A DNA stretch of 64,000 nucleotides from contig JAXMEL010000005.1 in the NCBI GenBank assembly GCA_046348365.1, forward strand, positions 248,001 through 312,000, written 5' to 3'. Each line of letters begins with the position of its first letter. Positions within the stretch are counted from its first letter, which is position 1. The notes beneath the pieces are model-generated. The model did not search any database and was not told the origin of the DNA. It was given only the letters and a program-made list of their open reading frames with translations. A program made the translations under genes and the position numbers. Positions 43,559 to 51,872 of this stretch are shown piece by piece. This DNA is from JAEUPI01 sp046348365 (GTDB lineage: Bacteria > Pseudomonadota > Gammaproteobacteria > Burkholderiales > Burkholderiaceae_C).

Positions 43559-44521
43559 ATGTTCTCGCTTCGGCAGCCTGAGGTGCGTGACCTTCGCTTG
43601 TTCACGCGCCTGCCCGACCGGTTCCGACGCGCCGTGCCGTCGGCGTGGGGTGACGCGAACCGGCCGGGACAGCCGACGGACTCGTTTCTCGAAGGTCCGG
43701 TGTTCGACCGGCACGGCAACCTGTATGTCACGGACATCCCCTTCGGCCGCGTGTTCAGGATCGATGCGCAGGGCGAGTGGGACTTGGTGGCGCAGTGGGA
43801 TGGCGAGCCGAACGGCCTGAAGTTCCTCGACGACCGTCATCTGCTGGTCGCCGACTACCGCAACGGGTTGATGGCGTGCGACGTGACGACCGGTGATGTG
43901 CGGCCCTATCTGGAGCGCCGCAACAGCGAACGATTCAAGGGCGTCAACGACCTCGTGTTCGACAGTCGCGGCAACCTGTACTTCACCGACCAGGGCCAGA
44001 CGGGATTGCATGACCCGACGGGCTGCCTGTACCGGCTGGGCCAGGACGGACGCCTGGATTGCCTGCTCGACAACGTACCGAGCCCGAACGGCGTGGCACT
44101 CTCGCCCGACGAGCGCGTGCTGTACCTCGCGGTGACGCGCGCCAACCAGGTGTGGCGCGTGCCGCTGCTGCCAGATGGCGGCGTCGCCAAGGTCGGAGCC
44201 TTCTTCACGTCGCACGGCCCCAGCGGACCCGATGGACTCGCCGTGGACGAACGCGGCCGCGTCATCGTCGCCAACCCCGGGCTCGGGGTCGTGTGGGTGC
44301 TCGACGCTCGCGGCGAGCCCGAGGTCGTTCTGCGAAGCTGCGCGGGCGCCTCGGTGACGAACATCGCCTTCGGAGGCTCGGAGCACAAGACGCTGTACTG
44401 CACGGAGTCGGTCAGCGGATCGATCCTCGTCGCTGACTTGGATGTGGCGGGTCTTCAGATTCGCAGACCAGCGGGGGCTGCCTTTCGTGGACGCTTCCTG
44501 ACCTCCCCGAACAATTCGTAG
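43559..44521 (+). CDS. SMP-30/gluconolactonase-family lactonase
   Basis: This 320-residue six-bladed propeller protein has the metal-binding Glu in SFLEGPVFD, an Asn in FKGVNDLVFDSRGNLYFTD, and later PNGVALSPDERVLYLAV and GPDGLAVDERGRVIVANPG. These give the Glu/Asn/Asp ligands of SMP-30 lactonases. It should hydrolyse a sugar acid lactone or a related lactone. AGGAGG precedes ATG 43559. Its last 67 bp overlap the 3' end of the LysR gene on the opposite strand. Confidence 0.88.
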   Translation: MFSLRQPEVRDLRLFTRLPDRFRRAVPSAWGDANRPGQPTDSFLEGPVFDRHGNLYVTDIPFGRVFRIDAQGEWDLVAQWDGEPNGLKFLDDRHLLVADYRNGLMACDVTTGDVRPYLERRNSERFKGVNDLVFDSRGNLYFTDQGQTGLHDPTGCLYRLGQDGRLDCLLDNVPSPNGVALSPDERVLYLAVTRANQVWRVPLLPDGGVAKVGAFFTSHGPSGPDGLAVDERGRVIVANPGLGVVWVLDARGEPEVVLRSCAGASVTNIAFGGSEHKTLYCTESVSGSILVADLDVAGLQIRRPAGAAFRGRFLTSPNNS

Positions 44522-45384
44522 AGCTGCTGCGCCGCCGGCGATAGCGACCGACCGCGGCGGCGGATCAGGCCGACCTTGCGCGTGACGACCGGATCGACCA
44601 ACGCAACGCTGACCAGCAGGGGGTGATCCGGTCCCGGCATGGCCATCGAAGGCACGGCCGCGACGCCAAGCCCCGCCTCGACGAGACCGAGCGTGGTCGT
44701 GACGTGTTGTGCTTCGTAGATCGCCTGTGGCCGGTTCGGCACCCCGGCCAGCGCTTGGTCGAGCAGGACGCGGTTGCCCGAGGTGCGGCCGACCGAGACG
44801 AAGTCGTACTCGCCCAGCTGTGCCCAGCGGACGCTACGCGCCTTGGCGAGCGGGTGATCGCGCCGGCACGCGGCGACGAAGCGCTCTTCCACGAGCGGCT
44901 CGAACTCGAGCTCGCCCTCCTGCGCGCCGAGGAAGTTGAGCCCGAAATCCGCCTCGCCGCGCGCCACGGCGGCGAGCACTTCGTTGGCGGCGGCGTCGAG
45001 CACCTTCACGCGCACCTTCGGGCTGCGCTCGTGGTAGCGGCGAATCACCTGCGACAGGTAGTAGTACACCGTCGACGGCACGCAGGCCACGGTCACTTCG
45101 CCCATGCGCGTCGCCGCGACGCCGCGGATGCCCAGCAGCGTGGCGTCGAGGTCGTCCAGCAGTTCGCGCACCTTGCGCTCGAAGTCGCGGCCGACGGCGG
45201 TCAGCGTCACGCGTCGTGTCGTGCGCTCCAGCAAGCGCACGCCCAATGCCTGCTCGAGCTTGTCGATGCGGCGGCTGAACGCCGGCTGCGACAGGTGCAC
45301 CGACTCGGCCGCCTTGCGGAAGTTGCTCAGCTCGGCCACCGCCCGGAAGGCGAGCAGGTCGTTCAGGTCGAAATTGATGGCCAC
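44455..45384 (-). CDS. LysR-family regulator (divergent from PrpF/itaconate-type cluster)
   Basis: This 309-residue LysR protein has the winged helix (INFDLNDLLAFRAVAELSNF, then HLSQPAFSRRIDKLEQALGV) and an effector domain starting near residue 90 (MGEVTVACVPSTVYYYLSQV). GTG 45384 is preceded by a perfect AAGGAGG 8 nt upstream, which decides the start over the in-frame ATG at 45402. Its 3' end overlaps the SMP-30 gene by 67 bp. It faces the PrpF gene with a 91-bp gap containing two dyads, so it is the probable regulator of that cluster. Confidence 0.9.
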   Translation of the reverse strand: MAINFDLNDLLAFRAVAELSNFRKAAESVHLSQPAFSRRIDKLEQALGVRLLERTTRRVTLTAVGRDFERKVRELLDDLDATLLGIRGVAATRMGEVTVACVPSTVYYYLSQVIRRYHERSPKVRVKVLDAAANEVLAAVARGEADFGLNFLGAQEGELEFEPLVEERFVAACRRDHPLAKARSVRWAQLGEYDFVSVGRTSGNRVLLDQALAGVPNRPQAIYEAQHVTTTLGLVEAGLGVAAVPSMAMPGPDHPLLVSVALVDPVVTRKVGLIRRRGRSLSPAAQQLYELFGEVRKRPRKAAPAGLRI

Positions 45385-45475
45385 GGCGCAGCCTCCTTGC
45401 ATTGATGTTCATGGAGCATCAGTTGATCTTAAAGATGCAATTCCCTTTTGCAAAGACGATGCCGATCATTGCGCC
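45385..45475. promoter_or_regulatory. LysR / PrpF divergent promoter with two dyads
   Basis: This A/T-rich gap has TGATG-N9-CATCA at 45403-45421 and TGCAA-N7-TTGCA at 45436-45452. The second has the T-N11-A type spacing of LysR sites (TGCAA and TTGCA arms, 17 bp overall). The PrpF ATG follows 23 bp later. Two half-sites at this separation are what a LysR tetramer would contact, but the recognition sequence of this regulator is unknown. Confidence 0.5.
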
Positions 45476-47533
45476 ATGAACCGAGTCATCCCGTGCGTCC
45501 TGATGCGTGCCGGAACCTCGCGCGGGCCGTTCTTCCTGCGCGAATGGCTGCCGGCCGACGACGCCACGCGCGACGAGGCGCTGATCGGCGCCATCGGCGC
45601 GTCGGACCTGCTGCAGGTCGACGGCGTGGGCGGCGGCAGCACACTCACCAGCAAGGTCGCGATCGTCTCGAAGTCGGCTCAGCCGGGCTGCGACGTCGAC
45701 TACCTGTTCGCGCAAGTCGGCGTCGGCGACAAGTCGGTCGATACGCGGCCGAACTGCGGCAACATGCTGTCGGGCGTGGCGCCGTTCGCGATCGAGCAGG
45801 GCCTCGTGTCGGCGCGGGACGGCCAGACGACGGTGCGCGTCTTCAACGTCAACACGCGCTCGCGCATCGACGTCACGGTGCAGACGCCGGGCCGGCAGGT
45901 CACCTACGAGGGCGAGACCGGCATCGACGGGGTGGCCGGCACCGCTGCTGCCATTCGCCTGAATTTCCTCGACGCCTGGGGCGCCGTCACCGGCTCGGTA
46001 TTCCCCACCGGCCGCCGCATCGACGTCATCGACGGCCTCGAAGTCACTTGCATCGATGCCGCGATGCCCTTGGTCATCGTGCGGGCGCGCGACCTCGGGC
46101 TCAGCGGCCGCGAGGCCCCCGCCGCGCTCGACGCCGACCCGGCGTTGCTGGCCCGCATCGAGGCGATCCGCCGCGCGGCGGGCGAGGCCATGGGCCTGGG
46201 CGACGTGTCGACCAGCGTGGTGCCCAAGCCCGTGATCGCCAGCGAAGGCGACGACGGCCACAGCATCACCTCGCGCTACTTCACGCCCCGGCGCTGCCAT
46301 GCGTCGCACGCGGTCACCGGCGCCATCGGCGTTGCCGCCGCTTATGCGCTGCCCGGCACCGTGGTCAGCGGCGCGGTGAGCCGGGCCGGCACGCGCGCCA
46401 TTTCGGTGCTGCACCCGCAAGGCCGCATCGACGTCGAAGTGACGATCGAAGGCAGTGGGCCCGATGCCCGCATCGAGCGCGCCGCGCTGGTGCGCACCGC
46501 CCGCAAGATCCTGCAAGGCGAAATCCACATCCCGCCCTACGTGTTCTCGAAGCCCAACAAAGGAGACAAACCCATGAAGCGTCTGATCGCGCCCGCCCTG
46601 GCCGCCGCGATGGCGGCCGCCGCCCCGCTGGCGATGGCCTATCCGGACAAGACCGTCACCATCGTCGTGCCCACGGCCGCCGGCGGCGGCAACGACGCGA
46701 TGGCGCGCACCATCGCCCAGAAGCTCGGCCCGCTGCTCGGCCAGACGGTGATCATCGACAACCGTGCCGGCGCCAACGGCGCGATCGCGAGCGAATACGT
46801 CGGCCGCGCCGCGCCCGACGGCCACACGCTGATGTTCGGCTACATCGCCACCCACGCGATGAACCCGGCCTTGCAGAAGCTGCGCTACGACCCGGTCGCG
46901 GATTTCGCGCCCATCGGCCTGGTGGGCTATTCGCCCACGCTGATGGTCGCCAATGCCGCCGTGCCGGTGAAGGACGTGAAGGACCTGGTGGCACAGCTCA
47001 AGGCCAGGCCTGACAAGTACACCTACGCCTCGGCCGGCAACGGCACCGCACCGCACTACGCTGCGGAGCTGTTCAAGCTCAACGCCGGTGTCGTGATGCT
47101 CGGCGCACCGTACAAGGGCTCCGCCCCGGCGATCAGCGACACCATCGGTGGGCAGACGCAGTTCATGTTCCCGAGCCTGTTCACCGCGCTGCCGCACGTG
47201 AAGGCCGGCAAGCTGCGGGCGCTGGCGGTGGCCGGCCCCAAGCGCTCGACCCTGCTGCCCGACGTGCCGACGCTGAAGGAGGCGGGCGTGGACGGCGTCG
47301 ACGTGCAGCAGTGGTACGGTTTCTTCGCGCCGGCCAAGACCCCCAGGCCCATCATCGACCAGCTCAACAAGGCGCTGAACCAGGTGCTCGCCGACAAGGA
47401 GGTCGTCAGGCGCATGGAAGAGCACGGCGCCGATGTCGAGACCAGCACGCCGGAGAAGTTCGGCGAGTTGGTGAAGAGCGAGCTGGCGAAGTGGAAGGCG
47501 GTGGTGCAGCGTGCCAAGCTGACCGCCGACTGA
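45476..47533 (+). CDS. PrpF-family isomerase (4-oxalomesaconate tautomerase-like) reading in frame into Bug receptor 6
   Basis: The first 366 codons encode a complete PrpF/GalD-type protein: MNRVIPCVLMRAGTSRGPF, DLLQVDGVGGGSTLTSKVA, RPNCGNMLSGVAPFA (with the active-site Cys), GYxxxG-like strands, then YFTPRRCHASHAVTGAIG (second Cys) and RTARKILQGEIHIPPYVFS. PrpF proteins shift a double bond by proton transfer, for example 2-methylaconitate or oxalomesaconate isomers. There is no stop after this domain: codons continue KPNKGDKP straight into the ATG of a Bug receptor, giving a 685-codon frame to 47533. An internal Shine-Dalgarno (AAAGGAGA) precedes that ATG, so separate translation of the receptor is likely; the first protein then has no natural end. 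Confidence 0.8.
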   Translation: MNRVIPCVLMRAGTSRGPFFLREWLPADDATRDEALIGAIGASDLLQVDGVGGGSTLTSKVAIVSKSAQPGCDVDYLFAQVGVGDKSVDTRPNCGNMLSGVAPFAIEQGLVSARDGQTTVRVFNVNTRSRIDVTVQTPGRQVTYEGETGIDGVAGTAAAIRLNFLDAWGAVTGSVFPTGRRIDVIDGLEVTCIDAAMPLVIVRARDLGLSGREAPAALDADPALLARIEAIRRAAGEAMGLGDVSTSVVPKPVIASEGDDGHSITSRYFTPRRCHASHAVTGAIGVAAAYALPGTVVSGAVSRAGTRAISVLHPQGRIDVEVTIEGSGPDARIERAALVRTARKILQGEIHIPPYVFSKPNKGDKPMKRLIAPALAAAMAAAAPLAMAYPDKTVTIVVPTAAGGGNDAMARTIAQKLGPLLGQTVIIDNRAGANGAIASEYVGRAAPDGHTLMFGYIATHAMNPALQKLRYDPVADFAPIGLVGYSPTLMVANAAVPVKDVKDLVAQLKARPDKYTYASAGNGTAPHYAAELFKLNAGVVMLGAPYKGSAPAISDTIGGQTQFMFPSLFTALPHVKAGKLRALAVAGPKRSTLLPDVPTLKEAGVDGVDVQQWYGFFAPAKTPRPIIDQLNKALNQVLADKEVVRRMEEHGADVETSTPEKFGELVKSELAKWKAVVQRAKLTAD
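46574..47533 (+). CDS. Bug/TctC-family solute receptor 6 (internal start in the PrpF frame)
   Basis: This 319-residue receptor begins with its own signal peptide (RLIAPALAAAMAAAAPLAMA), then YPDKTVTIVVPTAAGGGND, IDNRAGANGAIA, APDGHTLMFG, GAPYKGSAPAISD and LLPDVPTLKEAG. AAAGGAGA sits 8 nt before ATG 46574. It lies in the same reading frame as the preceding PrpF domain with no stop between, so its message is both a free start and a possible fusion tail. Its position inside an itaconate-type cluster suggests a dicarboxylate ligand. Confidence 0.85.
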   Translation: MKRLIAPALAAAMAAAAPLAMAYPDKTVTIVVPTAAGGGNDAMARTIAQKLGPLLGQTVIIDNRAGANGAIASEYVGRAAPDGHTLMFGYIATHAMNPALQKLRYDPVADFAPIGLVGYSPTLMVANAAVPVKDVKDLVAQLKARPDKYTYASAGNGTAPHYAAELFKLNAGVVMLGAPYKGSAPAISDTIGGQTQFMFPSLFTALPHVKAGKLRALAVAGPKRSTLLPDVPTLKEAGVDGVDVQQWYGFFAPAKTPRPIIDQLNKALNQVLADKEVVRRMEEHGADVETSTPEKFGELVKSELAKWKAVVQRAKLTAD

Positions 47534-47553
47534 ACAGACCAGGAGCTTCGGAC

Positions 47554-48414
47554 ATGGACACTTCCCTCGACGACCTGAAGGCCTGGATCGGCCGCAGCGA
47601 GACGCTGCACGACCAGATCGGCGCCACGCCCGTCAACGCCCTCAATGCGACGCTGGACCACCCCGCGATGGCGGTGCAGGCGGGAACGCCGCTGCCACCG
47701 CTGTGGCACTGGCTGTACTTCCTGCCGCTGCACCGCCAGAGCGAGATCGGCCCCGACGGCCATGCCAAGCGGGGTGGCTTCCTGCCGCCGGTGCCGCTGC
47801 CGCGGCGCATGTGGGCCGGCAGCCAGTTCGAATTCCGCTCGCCGGTGCGGGTGGGGGATGCGGTGGAGCGCCGCTCGACCATCGCGGACGTGACGGTCAA
47901 GGAAGGCCGCACGGGCAAGCTCGTGTTCGTCAAGGTGCGCCACGAGCTGCGTTGCAACGGATCGGCCGAGCCGGCCATCGTCGAGTTCCACGACATCGTC
48001 TACCGCGAGGCCAAGCGCCCGGGTGACGTGGAGCCGCCACCGCAGGCCGCCGAGCCCGGCGCACCCTGGCAGCGCGAGATCGTGCCCGACGACGTGCTGC
48101 TGTTCCGCTATTCCGCGCTGACCTTCAACGGCCATCGCATCCACTACGACCGCAAGTACGTCACCGAGGTCGAGGGCTATCCGGGCCTGATCGTGCACGG
48201 GCCGCTGATCGCCACGCTGCTGATGGACCTGGTGCGTCGCCACGCGCCCGGTGCCGACGTCGCCGGCTTCCGCTTCAAGGCCGTGCGGCCGACCTTCGAC
48301 CTGAACCCGTTCCGCGTCAACGGCAAGCCCGAAGACGACGGCAAGACCATCAGGCTGTGGGCCCAGGACCATGAAGGCTGGCTCACGATGGATGCGGTCG
48401 CCACGCTGCGCTGA
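47554..48414 (+). CDS. MaoC-fold hydratase, itaconyl-CoA/mesaconyl-C4-CoA hydratase-like
   Basis: This 286-residue protein has the FAS1-like dehydratase/MaoC double hot-dog layout of itaconyl-CoA hydratase (Ich) and mesaconyl-C4-CoA hydratase: LPPLWHWLYFLP, RGGFLPPVPLPRRMWAGSQ, VFVKVRHEL, then the second half with RYSALTFNGHRIHYDRKYV and YPGLIVHGPLIATLLMDL. NGHRIHYD carries the catalytic His/Asp. It should hydrate an unsaturated C5 dicarboxylyl-CoA to citramalyl-CoA. It is followed by the matching CoA-transferase and lyase, which makes the pathway call strong. Confidence 0.85.
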   Translation: MDTSLDDLKAWIGRSETLHDQIGATPVNALNATLDHPAMAVQAGTPLPPLWHWLYFLPLHRQSEIGPDGHAKRGGFLPPVPLPRRMWAGSQFEFRSPVRVGDAVERRSTIADVTVKEGRTGKLVFVKVRHELRCNGSAEPAIVEFHDIVYREAKRPGDVEPPPQAAEPGAPWQREIVPDDVLLFRYSALTFNGHRIHYDRKYVTEVEGYPGLIVHGPLIATLLMDLVRRHAPGADVAGFRFKAVRPTFDLNPFRVNGKPEDDGKTIRLWAQDHEGWLTMDAVATLR

Positions 48415-48424
48415 GGAGCCCGAC

Positions 48425-49606
48425 ATGCAACCCCTGAAAGGCCTCACCGTGGTGACGCTCGAACACGCCATCGCGGCGCCGTTCGCGACCCGCCAGCTCG
48501 CCGACCTGGGCGCCCGCGTCATCAAGATCGAGCGCCCGGGCACGGGTGACTTCGCGCGCGGCTACGACGCCCGCGTGCGCGGCCTGGCCTCGCACTTCGT
48601 CTGGACCAACCGTTCCAAGGAGAGCCTCACCCTCGACGTGAAGCACCCCGAAGCGGCCCGGGTGCTCGAACGCCTGGTGCTGGAGAAGGCCGACGTGGTG
48701 GTGCAGAACCTCGCACCCGGTGCCGCAGCGCGCCTGGGTCTGGGATACGACGTATTGGCCGCGAAGAAGCCGGCCATCATCGTGTGCGACATCTCGGGCT
48801 ACGGCGCCGATGGCCCGTACCGCGACAAGAAGGCCTACGACCTGCTGATCCAGAGCGAGGCGGGTTTCGTGTCGGTCACCGGCACGCCCGACGAACCCTG
48901 CAAGGCCGGCCCGTCGATCGCCGATATCGCCGCGGGCATGTATGCCTACACCAACATCCTCGCGGCGCTGTTGCAGCGCGCGCAGACCGGGCGCGGCCAG
49001 CACATCGACATCTCGATGCTGGAGTCGCTGGCCGAGTGGACCAGCTACCCGCTGTACTACGCGTTCGACGGCGCGCCGCCGCCGCCACGCACCGGTGCTG
49101 CCCACGCCACCATCTACCCCTACGGCCCGTTCCCGACCGGCGCGGACCAGGGCAGCGTGATGCTGGGCCTGCAGAACGAGCGCGAGTGGGTGAACTTCTG
49201 CGAGGGCGTCCTGCTGCGTCCCGAACTGGCCCGCGACCCGCGCTTCGCCGGCAACGCCAAGCGCGTGGCCGAGCGCGCGGCACTGCGCCAGATCATCGTC
49301 GACACGTTCTCGACGCTGAGCGCGCCGCAAGTGGTCGAGCGCCTGGAAGCGGCGCAGATCGCCAATGCGCGCGTCAACACGATGCACGAGGTCTGGGCGC
49401 ATCCGCAGCTCGAGGCGCGCCGGCGCTGGCGCGAAGTGGGCTCGCCCGTCGGCGCGCTGCCGGCGATGCTGCCGCCCGGAACCTGGAACGACGGCCCGCG
49501 CATGGACCCGGTGCCCGCGCTCGGCGAACACACCGACGCCATCCTGCGCGAACTGGGCATCGACGCCGGAGGCATCCGCGCGCTGCGGGCCGCGGAGGCG
49601 ATCTGA
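48425..49606 (+). CDS. Family III CoA-transferase (CaiB/BaiF), itaconate/citramalate type
   Basis: This 393-residue CaiB/BaiF enzyme has LKGLTVVTLEHAIAAPFATRQLADLGA at the N-terminus (quoted in part), the RPGTGDFARGYD loop, and the catalytic Asp near residue 139 in AYDLLIQSEAGF, where an aspartyl-CoA thioester forms. Later come GRGQHIDISMLES and GEHTDAILRELG. In the setting of an Ich-like hydratase and a citramalyl-CoA lyase it probably activates itaconate or a related C5 diacid with a CoA from succinyl-CoA. It lies 10 nt after the hydratase and overlaps the lyase start by 1 nt. Confidence 0.88.
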   Translation: MQPLKGLTVVTLEHAIAAPFATRQLADLGARVIKIERPGTGDFARGYDARVRGLASHFVWTNRSKESLTLDVKHPEAARVLERLVLEKADVVVQNLAPGAAARLGLGYDVLAAKKPAIIVCDISGYGADGPYRDKKAYDLLIQSEAGFVSVTGTPDEPCKAGPSIADIAAGMYAYTNILAALLQRAQTGRGQHIDISMLESLAEWTSYPLYYAFDGAPPPPRTGAAHATIYPYGPFPTGADQGSVMLGLQNEREWVNFCEGVLLRPELARDPRFAGNAKRVAERAALRQIIVDTFSTLSAPQVVERLEAAQIANARVNTMHEVWAHPQLEARRRWREVGSPVGALPAMLPPGTWNDGPRMDPVPALGEHTDAILRELGIDAGGIRALRAAEAI

Positions 49607-50421
49607 TGGACCCGCGCAGCTACCTCTTCGTGCCGGGCAACCGCCCCGAACGATTTGCCAAGGCACTGGCCAGCGGCGCCGACGCCATCGTGCTGGACCT
49701 CGAGGATGCCGTGGCGCCGCAGGCCAAGGCCGAGGCGCGCGATGCGATCGCGCAATGGGCCGCACGCGCCACCGCCGACGACCGTGCACGAACCGTCGTG
49801 CGCATCAACGACGCGCAGTCGAGCGGCTTCGCCGACGATCTGCGCCTGCTGCGCGAGGCCGGCATTTCGAGCGTCATGCTGCCCAAGGCCGAAGCCGCGG
49901 CGCAGGTGCAGGCCGTTCGTGCCGCCGTGCCCAAGGCCCGCGTGCTCGCGCTGATCGAAAGCGCATGCGGCATTGCGAACGTCCATGAAGTGGCCAGCGC
50001 CGACGGCGTCGCCCGCCTGGTCTTCGGCACGCTGGACTACGCGCTCGACCTCGACCTGGACATCACCGACAGCCCCGAGGCCCTGGCGTGCGCCGCCGGC
50101 GCGATCGCCATCGCCTCACGCGTGGCGGGCCTGGCGACGCCGGTGGCCGGTGTCACGCCACAGCTCGACGACGAGCAGCGCCTGCTGGCCGACTTCGCGT
50201 GGGCGCGCCGCCATGGCTTCGGCGCCAAGCTGTGCATCCACCCGCGCCAAGTCGCGACCCTCCATGCCGCGCTCGCGCCGAGCGCCCAGTCGCTCGAGTG
50301 GGCGCGCCGCGTGCTGGCCGCCGAGGCCGCGTCGCCCGGCGCGGCCCGGCTCGACGGCCGAATGATCGACCGCCCCGTGGTGCTGCAGGCCCGACGAACC
50401 CTGCAGCGCGCCGGCGCCTGA
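49606..50421 (+). CDS. HpcH/HpaI-family CoA-ester lyase, citramalyl-CoA lyase-like (CitE superfamily)
   Basis: This 271-residue CitE-like lyase has SYLFVPGNRPERFAKAL with the substrate Arg, VLDLEDAVAP (metal-binding Glu/Asp), RINDAQSSGF, LIESACGI, FGTLDYALDL and GFGAKLCIHPRQV. It should cleave citramalyl-CoA to acetyl-CoA and pyruvate, or a close analogue. The start ATG overlaps the CoA-transferase stop (TGATG). With the hydratase and transferase it completes the itaconate degradation module Ict-Ich-Ccl. Confidence 0.9.
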   Translation: MDPRSYLFVPGNRPERFAKALASGADAIVLDLEDAVAPQAKAEARDAIAQWAARATADDRARTVVRINDAQSSGFADDLRLLREAGISSVMLPKAEAAAQVQAVRAAVPKARVLALIESACGIANVHEVASADGVARLVFGTLDYALDLDLDITDSPEALACAAGAIAIASRVAGLATPVAGVTPQLDDEQRLLADFAWARRHGFGAKLCIHPRQVATLHAALAPSAQSLEWARRVLAAEAASPGAARLDGRMIDRPVVLQARRTLQRAGA

Positions 50422-50453
50422 CTCCACCGCAGTCTTCAGCAAGGAATACCACC

Positions 50454-51800
50454 ATGTCCGCCACCATCATCGACTCCGCCATCTTCCAGGGCATCTTCTC
50501 CAGCGACGAGATGCGCCAGGTGTGGTCCGACGAGAACCGCACGCAGAAGTACCTCGACATCGAATCCGCGCTGGCCAAGGTGCAAGGCCGCCTGGGCCTG
50601 ATACCGCAGGAGGCGGCCGACGAGATCGTCAGCCACTGCCGGCTCGACCAGATCGACATGGCCAAGCTGCGCCAGCAGACCGAGCGCATCGGCTACCCGA
50701 TCCTCGGCGTCGTCTCGCAGCTCAACGCCCTGTGCCGCGACAAGCTGGGTGAGTACTGCCACTGGGGTGCGACCACGCAGGACATCACCGACACCGCGAC
50801 GGTGCTGCAGATCCGCGAGGGCCTGGCGATCGTCGAGCGCGAACTCGCAGCGATCTCGGCCGCGATGGCCCGGCACGCGAAAGCACACCGCCTGACGCCG
50901 ATGATCGGCCGCAGCAATCTGCAGCAGGCCATTCCGGTGACCTTCGGCTACAAGATGGCGGGCCTGCTCTCGGCGATCGAGCGCCACCGCGAGCGCGTTG
51001 CTCAGCTGAAGGAACGCGTCCTGGTCGGCGAGTTCGCGGGTGCCGCGGGCACGCTGGCATCGCTGGACAAGGGCGCGATGCAAACCCAGGCCGGGCTGTG
51101 CGCCGAGCTCGGGTTGAAGCAGCCGGTGATCGCCTGGCACACGATCCGCGACAACATCGCCGAGGTCGGTGCCGTGCTCGGCCTGATCGGCGGCACGTTG
51201 GGCAAGCTCAGCATGGACGTCAAGCTGATGATGCAGACCGAGGTCGGCGAGGTCTACGAGCCGTTCGCGCACGGCCGGGGCTCCAGCAGCACGATGCCGC
51301 AGAAGCGCAACCCGATCTCGAGCTGCTACATCCACGCCGCGATCTCGGTGCTGCGCCAGCACGCCGCGGCCTTGATGGATGCGATGGTGGCCGACCACGA
51401 GCGCTCGACCGGCCCGTGGGAGATCGAGTGGATCGTGCTGCCCGAGGCGTTCTGCCTGATGGCCGGGGCGCTCAAGCAGTCGCGCTTCGTGCTCGAAGGG
51501 CTGGAAGTCGACGCGCAGGCGATGCGCCGCAACATCGACATGACCCACGGCCTGGTGATGAGCGAGGCCGTGATGATGGGCCTCGGCCCCCACATCGGCC
51601 GCGAGTACGCGCACGACCTCGTGTACGACATCTGCCGCCAGGCGGTGAAGCAGCAGCGGCCGCTGCTCGAGCTGCTGGCCGAGCACCCCGAGATCAACAA
51701 GCATCTCGACCGCGCGGCGCTGGCGCGGCTCTGCGACCCGGCCAACTACCTCGGCCAGTCCGGCGTGATGGTCGACCGCGTCCTCGCCACGCTGCGCTGA
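50454..51800 (+). CDS. Fumarase/aspartase-superfamily lyase (3-carboxymuconate cycloisomerase-like)
   Basis: This 448-residue enzyme has the superfamily signature GSSTMPQKRNPISS near residues 277-290, with the mobile catalytic loop, and an N-terminal segment IFSSDEMRQVWSDENR and GATTQDITDTA (catalytic Thr/His region). It resembles the adenylosuccinate lyase/3-carboxy-cis,cis-muconate cycloisomerase branch rather than fumarase proper. No purine or protocatechuate genes are near. In this cluster it may eliminate a leaving group from a succinate derivative to produce a C5 or C4 unsaturated diacid that feeds the PrpF isomerase or the CoA-transferase. The reaction is inferred. Confidence 0.85.
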   Translation: MSATIIDSAIFQGIFSSDEMRQVWSDENRTQKYLDIESALAKVQGRLGLIPQEAADEIVSHCRLDQIDMAKLRQQTERIGYPILGVVSQLNALCRDKLGEYCHWGATTQDITDTATVLQIREGLAIVERELAAISAAMARHAKAHRLTPMIGRSNLQQAIPVTFGYKMAGLLSAIERHRERVAQLKERVLVGEFAGAAGTLASLDKGAMQTQAGLCAELGLKQPVIAWHTIRDNIAEVGAVLGLIGGTLGKLSMDVKLMMQTEVGEVYEPFAHGRGSSSTMPQKRNPISSCYIHAAISVLRQHAAALMDAMVADHERSTGPWEIEWIVLPEAFCLMAGALKQSRFVLEGLEVDAQAMRRNIDMTHGLVMSEAVMMGLGPHIGREYAHDLVYDICRQAVKQQRPLLELLAEHPEINKHLDRAALARLCDPANYLGQSGVMVDRVLATLR

Positions 51801-51872
51801 AAGCCTGCCTCTTCGCCTCCAGCCGCCGCAGAGCGGCACGGTCTGCCCATGCCCCGATCCAGGAGACACACC

